Source of the DNA: SAR116 cluster bacterium AG-337-N21
GTDB lineage: Bacteria > Pseudomonadota > Alphaproteobacteria > Puniceispirillales > Marisalimonadaceae
DNA: 64,000 nt
Assembly: GCA_003282145.1 (NCBI GenBank)
Contig: QBZZ01000002.1
Span: 1-64,000 of the forward strand
Reading direction: 5' to 3'
Shown in pieces: positions 59,993 through 64,000 of the stretch. A model generated the notes under the pieces. It was not told the origin of the DNA and did no database searches. It saw only the letters and a list, made by a program, of their open reading frames with translations. The position numbers and the translations under genes are program-made. The first letter of the stretch is position 1, and each line of letters opens with the position of its first letter.

Positions 59993-61021
59993 ATGTTTAC
60001 TCGTCCTCGACTAATGAAGTTTTGTACATCTGTTTTTATTAAATTAAAAATGGATGAAGAAAAAGCGATAGATACCTCTGATATTCTAATTGAAGCGGAC
60101 TTGATGGGGCATTCTACACACGGCGTTAGACTATTACCATTATATATAAAAGATATTGAAACTGGCAACATGAATATATCAGGCGAAGAAGAAATTCTTA
60201 AGGATATTGGAAGTTGCTTAACAATTGATGGGAAAAGTCTTCCGGGAATATGGTTAACTAAAAAAGCCTTAAACCAGTCAGCTAAACGAGCAAAAAAATA
60301 CGGAACTTCAACGGTTCTTATAAAAAACAGTCATCACAATGGCGCACTTGCTGCGTATATGTTGCCAATAATTAATCAGAATTTAGTTCCGATAATTAAA
60401 AGTTCCGTTCCTTCCTCAGCTACTGTTGCTCCATTTGGAGGGACAAAAGCTCTTTTAACCCCTGATCCTATGGCTTTAGGTTACCCTACTAATAAAGAAC
60501 CTGTAATTATTGACATTAGTGCTTCTATTACAACTAATAATATGATCGCAGACAAAATAGCTAAAAATAAATTATTTGACTTTGACTGCTTGCTTACATC
60601 AGAAGGAACTCCTACTAATGATCCTAAAGAAGTTATGGAAAAAAACGGTACTGTTATGCCTGTTGGTGGATTACAATATGGTCATAAAGGCTTTGGACTT
60701 GCCCTAGGAATTGAAGCCTTGTCTCAAGGATTGTCTGGTTCAGGAAGGAGTAAAAAACCAAAATCTATGAATCTTTCTACCTTTGTTCAAGTAATTGATC
60801 CTGAGGCATTTGCTGGTTTGAAAGTTTTTAAAGATGAAATGACTTTTCTTTATGAGCAATGTATCAATAACCCACCCATAAATGAAAATAACAAAGTAAG
60901 GATGCCAGGACAATACGCGTTATTAAGAAGACAAAAATCTTTAAAGGAGGGTTTTGAATTAAGTAAAGAAACTATGATAGCATTAAAAAGTATATCTGAA
61001 AAATTTGATATAGTTCTCTAA
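59993..61021 (+). CDS. Malate/L-lactate/ureidoglycolate dehydrogenase family (Ldh_2), second copy
   Basis: 342 aa. It carries EADLMGHSTHGVRLLPLYIKDIE (catalytic His at about residue 40), TVLIKNSHHNGALAAYM, SSATVAPFGGTKALLTPDPMALGYP and YGHKGFGLALGIEALSQGLSGSG. About 30 residues shorter than the copy at 24.4 kb and clearly diverged. TTG/ATG alternatives upstream are not needed: AGGA lies before ATG 59993. NAD(P)-dependent 2-hydroxyacid dehydrogenase. Sulfolactate, malate, ureidoglycolate or keto-sugar acid substrates are known in the family; none is indicated strongly here. Confidence 0.85.
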   Translation: MFTRPRLMKFCTSVFIKLKMDEEKAIDTSDILIEADLMGHSTHGVRLLPLYIKDIETGNMNISGEEEILKDIGSCLTIDGKSLPGIWLTKKALNQSAKRAKKYGTSTVLIKNSHHNGALAAYMLPIINQNLVPIIKSSVPSSATVAPFGGTKALLTPDPMALGYPTNKEPVIIDISASITTNNMIADKIAKNKLFDFDCLLTSEGTPTNDPKEVMEKNGTVMPVGGLQYGHKGFGLALGIEALSQGLSGSGRSKKPKSMNLSTFVQVIDPEAFAGLKVFKDEMTFLYEQCINNPPINENNKVRMPGQYALLRRQKSLKEGFELSKETMIALKSISEKFDIVL

Positions 61022-61028
61022 ACTTATC

Positions 61029-61544
61029 TTATCTACCACGCCATTCACTAACTTCTCCAAGTAAATCTAAGAGAACACTCAATTTTTCTTCTCCATAACG
61101 TTTTTGAATAGCTTTATAAATTATATCCATATCAGGAGCTATTTTATTTAAAACTTCTTGTCCCAGTGAAGTTAAAGATAAGTTTATTCGTCTTCCATCC
61201 TTATCATCAATAAATCTTGTAATAAATTTTTCAGTTTCAAGTTTTCCAATAATTCTTGATAAACTTGGAGCTAAAATACAAGCATCAAATGCTACTTGAC
61301 CAGCGTCCGATGTTCCTTTTTCACCCAAAACTCTTAAAACTCTCCATTGCTGCTCTGTAAATCCATGTTTAGCTAAAATTGGCCTAAAAGACAACATCAT
61401 TGCCTCTCTAGCTCTTAACATAGCAATTGGCAAGGATTTACTAGTTTCTGGAAAACGAGCGGTATCAATATTACTAATTTTACAATCCCCCCAGATAGAA
61501 ATTAGCAGTAAGCTAATCTGAAGTAAAATCAATTTATATGTCAT
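61029..61544 (-). CDS. MarR family transcriptional regulator (HpaR-like)
   Basis: 171 aa as an open frame. The C-terminal 135 residues form a winged-helix MarR domain: LPIAMLRAREAMMLSFRPILAKHGFTEQQWRVLRVLGEKG, then DACILAPSLSRIIGKLETEKFITR and DKDGRRINLSLT. The style is that of HpaR, the homoprotocatechuate-pathway repressor. The first 20 residues (MTYKLILLQISLLLISIWGDC) are hydrophobic and atypical, with no ribosome binding site before ATG 61544; a GGGGGG run upstream of an in-frame ATT at 61478 suggests the true start may lie there (about 149 aa). It probably regulates the divergent aldolase/old yellow enzyme operon. Confidence 0.85.
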   Translation of the reverse strand: MTYKLILLQISLLLISIWGDCKISNIDTARFPETSKSLPIAMLRAREAMMLSFRPILAKHGFTEQQWRVLRVLGEKGTSDAGQVAFDACILAPSLSRIIGKLETEKFITRFIDDKDGRRINLSLTSLGQEVLNKIAPDMDIIYKAIQKRYGEEKLSVLLDLLGEVSEWRGR

Positions 61545-61592
61545 TTTAAATTATTAATTTAAAATATTAAATGATTATTTCTTATTTTGATT

Positions 61593-61607
61593 ATCATAAA
61601 GTATGAT
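61593..61607. promoter_or_regulatory. Candidate MarR operator in divergent gap
   Basis: ATCATA-AAG-TATGAT, a perfect 6-base inverted repeat with 3-base spacer in the gap between the MarR regulator (-) and the HpcH/HpaI aldolase gene (+). The size and spacing suit MarR-family dimers and the location fits auto-repression plus control of the divergent operon. Confidence 0.45.
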
Positions 61608-61644
61608 TAGATAAAAATTTAAATATATTGGTTAATTTAATTAG

Positions 61645-62433
61645 ATGGAAAAGATTATGAAAAATATTGCAAAAGAGAAGCTAAAAAAAAATGAATTGTG
61701 TCTTGGTGTAGGTTTAAGACAAAGTAGAACGGTAGATATAGGTAAAATAATGGCTACGTGTGATTATGATTGGTTGTTCATAGATATGGAACATAATAGC
61801 ATGGACATAGACATTGCTTCACAGATTTCAGTTGCCGCACAAGATGCCGGTATAACACCTCTAGTAAGAGTGCCAGATTTTGCACACCATCATGCGACGA
61901 GAGTGCTTGACTGTGGAGCTATGGGTATAGTTTTTCCTCATGTCGACAATGCAAAAACTGCTGAAAAATTAGTCTCTTTTTGTCTTTTTCCTCCTAAAGG
62001 TCACCGTTCCATGACAGGATTATTACCACAATTAGATTTCAAGCAATCTCCAATTTCAGACGTAGCTTCGGTAATTAACGATAATATGTTAATTGTTATT
62101 ATGTTAGAAAGCCCTGAAGCTATTGAAAATGTAGATAGTATTGCTGCAGTTCCTGGTGTGGATGTTATTTTAATAGGTACTAACGATTTATGTATGGAAA
62201 TGGGAATTCCAGGAAATTATTCTAATCCAAAAATTAAGGAGGCATATAAAAAAGTTATTAATGCATGCAAAAAATATGGCAAGACCCCAGGAATGGGTGG
62301 GGTATATAACGAAGAACTTATGTCAGAATATATTAGTATCGGAATGAAATTTATATTGTCAGGATCTGATCTTTCTTTTATGATGGCCTCTGCTTCACAA
62401 AGATCAAATAAATTAAGATCTTTCCAAAAATAA
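61645..62433 (+). CDS. HpcH/HpaI family aldolase, second copy
   Basis: 262 aa. FIDMEH with catalytic His50, Arg75 (PLVRVP), metal ligands Glu155 (MLESPEAIENV) and Asp181 (GTNDLCMEMG) are all present. The ATG at 61657 (MKNIAKEKL) is an alternative start with GGA upstream. Class II pyruvate-type aldolase acting on a 4-hydroxy-2-oxoacid. It is divergent from an HpaR-like regulator and followed by an old yellow enzyme, which resembles an aromatic or hydroxy-acid degradation module, but ring-cleavage genes are absent. Substrate unknown. Confidence 0.87.
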   Translation: MEKIMKNIAKEKLKKNELCLGVGLRQSRTVDIGKIMATCDYDWLFIDMEHNSMDIDIASQISVAAQDAGITPLVRVPDFAHHHATRVLDCGAMGIVFPHVDNAKTAEKLVSFCLFPPKGHRSMTGLLPQLDFKQSPISDVASVINDNMLIVIMLESPEAIENVDSIAAVPGVDVILIGTNDLCMEMGIPGNYSNPKIKEAYKKVINACKKYGKTPGMGGVYNEELMSEYISIGMKFILSGSDLSFMMASASQRSNKLRSFQK

Positions 62434-62464
62434 AGGATTAATAAATTTTTCTGGAGACTTAAAA

Positions 62465-63601
62465 ATGAACAAAGTACCTCTTTTTTCATCATTTAAAATT
62501 AAATCCAAAAGCTTTAGAAATCGCATAGTTTTGTCTCCTATGTGCCAATATAAAGCTAAAGACGGAGTTATTAGTGATTGGCATTTTCAACATTACTCAA
62601 GATTTGCTTTTTCAGGACTAGGCGCTGCTTTCGTTGAAGCTACTGGAGTATCTCCAGAGGGAAGAATTGGACATGGGTGTACAGGTATTTGGAGTGACAG
62701 TCATGTTGAAGGATTATCTAAAATTGCGAAAATATTTAATGAATACAATTGTTTAAGTGGTATTCAATTAGCTCATGCTGGAAGAAAAGCCAGCTATTTA
62801 AGACCATGGGATGGTGCTTCTCCTATCACTGAAAATGATAAAGTAGAACCCGCTTGGCAAACCATAGGACCAAGTGCAATTCCTATAAATAACAGTTCAC
62901 CCGTTCCAAAAGAAATGACAGTTGAAGATATTAATAAAGTAAGGGAGGATTTCAAAAAAGCTGCTCAAAGAGCTGATGAAGCTGGTTTCGATATTATTGA
63001 GATACATGGCGCTCATGGTTATTTATTACATTCCTTTTTCTCTCCACTTTCAAATCAGAGAAATGATCAATATGGAGGAAGTTTTGAAAATAGAATCAGA
63101 TTTGCTATGGAGATAATTGCTGACATCAAGTCTATTTGGCCAAATAATAAACCATTATTTTATAGGTTGTCATCCATTGATGCTCCAGGTCAAGGTGCGA
63201 ACTTAGAAGATAACATTATGTTGGCAAAATCACTCAAAAGTGTTGGTGTAGACGTTATAGATTGTTCTTCGGGTGGTATTACTGGATCCCCAGTTCTTAC
63301 TAAATCTAAGATTATCCCTGGTTTTCAAGTTCCTTATTCTGAAAAAATTAAGAAAGATGCAGAGATAAGCTCAATGGCAGTAGGAGCTATTATAAGCGCA
63401 GATCAAGCGAATGAAATTATTTCAAATAAAAGAGCTGATTTAGTGGCTATGGGAAGAGAGTTACTTGCTGACACACAGTGGGTTTATAAAGCTGCAACAT
63501 ATTTTAACTTAGAAAATGCTAAAGATTATCTCCCTGATAGTTATTCTTTTTATTTATCTAGAAGAGATGAGTATTTAGATAGAGCTGCAAAACCTGCTTA
63601 A
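62465..63601 (+). CDS. NADH:flavin oxidoreductase, old yellow enzyme family (YqjM/NamA type)
   Basis: 378 aa FMN TIM-barrel. RIVLSPMCQY has the Cys of the YqjM/thermophilic-like class; GIQLAHAGRKAS, the substrate-binding HGAHGYLLHSFFSPLSNQRNDQYGGSFENRIRF, and VAMGRELLADTQW are conserved. It reduces activated C=C bonds (enones, nitro compounds) with NAD(P)H. It lies 31 bases after the aldolase gene, presumably under the MarR regulator, and converges on the NIPSNAP gene with no gap. Confidence 0.92.
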   Translation: MNKVPLFSSFKIKSKSFRNRIVLSPMCQYKAKDGVISDWHFQHYSRFAFSGLGAAFVEATGVSPEGRIGHGCTGIWSDSHVEGLSKIAKIFNEYNCLSGIQLAHAGRKASYLRPWDGASPITENDKVEPAWQTIGPSAIPINNSSPVPKEMTVEDINKVREDFKKAAQRADEAGFDIIEIHGAHGYLLHSFFSPLSNQRNDQYGGSFENRIRFAMEIIADIKSIWPNNKPLFYRLSSIDAPGQGANLEDNIMLAKSLKSVGVDVIDCSSGGITGSPVLTKSKIIPGFQVPYSEKIKKDAEISSMAVGAIISADQANEIISNKRADLVAMGRELLADTQWVYKAATYFNLENAKDYLPDSYSFYLSRRDEYLDRAAKPA

Positions 63602-63934
63602 CTAGGTGTTTTTAAAATTGAATTTATAAAAATCAACAGGTTTTAAAAGTTTATTTTGCTGGGCTTCTAAAGCCCCAAGTTTTGCACTTTCCACTGTATA
63701 ACTAACCCAAGCGGGATCTGCCCACATCGCAGCTCTTTTATTTTCTCTATCTCCTGCATTTTCATATACCCAAATATGAGTATACTGGTTTGGGTTGCCA
63801 GTCTCAGTAGTGGCAAAAAGTAATGGTTGGCCCAAGTGTTTAGATTGTACAGGTTTACCTTTTTCGCTGTATAGTTTTAGATGGGTATTAATAGTACCAG
63901 GCCTACATGTATAAGTTCTAACGTCTAAAAGCAT
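63602..63934 (-). CDS. NIPSNAP family protein
   Basis: 110 aa, dimeric alpha/beta-barrel NIPSNAP domain. It has LLDVRTYTCRPGTINTHLKLY, then YTHIWVYENAGDRENKRAAMWADPAW, the classic family pattern. Often encoded beside catabolic enzymes; biochemical role unknown in bacteria. Convergent with the old yellow enzyme gene, their ends adjoining. Near the window end. Confidence 0.88.
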   Translation of the reverse strand: MLLDVRTYTCRPGTINTHLKLYSEKGKPVQSKHLGQPLLFATTETGNPNQYTHIWVYENAGDRENKRAAMWADPAWVSYTVESAKLGALEAQQNKLLKPVDFYKFNFKNT

Positions 63935-64000
63935 AAAAATTCCTTAAAATTTATTAAATTATTTAAAAATATTAGCTTTTTTGTATAAGATTGTAAAAGA

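Noticed and set aside
1-64000. CRISPR arrays, insertion sequences, prophage or integrase genes
   Set aside because: No repeat-spacer pattern, transposase or phage-type ORF was seen; the window looks like stable chromosome with metabolic gene content.

Overview
The window is strongly AT-rich, densely packed bacterial DNA with short intergenic gaps and many TTG/GTG starts. The left end carries the order infA - maf - short RNase E/G - yacG - tRNA-Phe, which is characteristic of Alphaproteobacteria. Together with TRAP (DctP and TAXI types), BMP-type and polyamine-type importers, almost no local regulators and no mobile elements, this points to a marine heterotrophic alphaproteobacterium with a streamlined AT-rich genome (Pelagibacterales, HIMB59, AEGEAN-169 or SAR116-like). 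I cannot place it more exactly by eye.

Layout. 0-2 kb: housekeeping (infA tail, maf, rng-like, yacG, tRNA-Phe). 2-3.2 kb: one orphan gene and a gene-poor gap. 3.2-6.7 kb (+): 2-hydroxyacid dehydrogenase, HpcH/HpaI aldolase, quinone-oxidoreductase-like MDR protein and TauE/SafE permease. 6.7-15.5 kb (-): a TAXI-TRAP transporter, then a complete BMP/nucleoside ABC importer and a stand-alone FecR-domain protein. 15.6-21.8 kb (+): HMG-CoA-lyase-like enzyme, CaiB CoA-transferase, enoyl-CoA hydratase, isocitrate/isopropylmalate-type dehydrogenase, PrpF-type isomerase and AbrB-type membrane protein, a coherent but undefined organic-acid pathway. 21.8-26.9 kb: GFA protein, DapA-like aldolase, second AbrB protein, Ldh-family dehydrogenase, uracil phosphoribosyltransferase and Asp/Glu/hydantoin racemase. 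26.9-31.1 kb: a PotABCD-like ABC importer, with the ATPase divergent from the rest.

31.2-44.2 kb is the centrepiece, a compact purine/ureide catabolic island: xanthine dehydrogenase (two subunits), guanine/8-oxoguanine deaminase, ureidoglycolate lyase, allantoicase, hydantoinase-like amidohydrolase, PuuD urate oxidase (membrane plus cytochrome c), hydroxyisourate hydrolase, OHCU decarboxylase, a DapA-like enzyme, a racemase-fold protein and PuuE allantoinase. On paper it converts guanine/xanthine to urate, allantoin, allantoate, ureidoglycolate and finally glyoxylate plus urea. 44.3-51.6 kb continues with a DctPQM TRAP importer, HyuA/HyuB hydantoinase/oxoprolinase subunits and a third racemase homologue. 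51.6-56.9 kb (-): a BisC/TorA-type molybdoenzyme and a YdiJ-like FAD/Fe-S dehydrogenase. 57-59.9 kb (+): serine/alanine-glyoxylate aminotransferase (a possible glyoxylate sink), malonyl-CoA decarboxylase and a small exported protein. 60-64 kb: second Ldh-family dehydrogenase, MarR/HpaR-type regulator, second HpcH aldolase, old yellow enzyme and NIPSNAP protein.

The most notable points are these. There are three Asp/Glu/hydantoin-racemase homologues, and two of them have lost both catalytic cysteines. Unexplained racemase-fold and DapA-fold genes sit inside the purine operon. The PrpF/IDH/CaiB/ECH/lyase operon is an unassigned pathway. Terminator-like hairpins follow two of the solute-binding-protein genes and precede their permeases.
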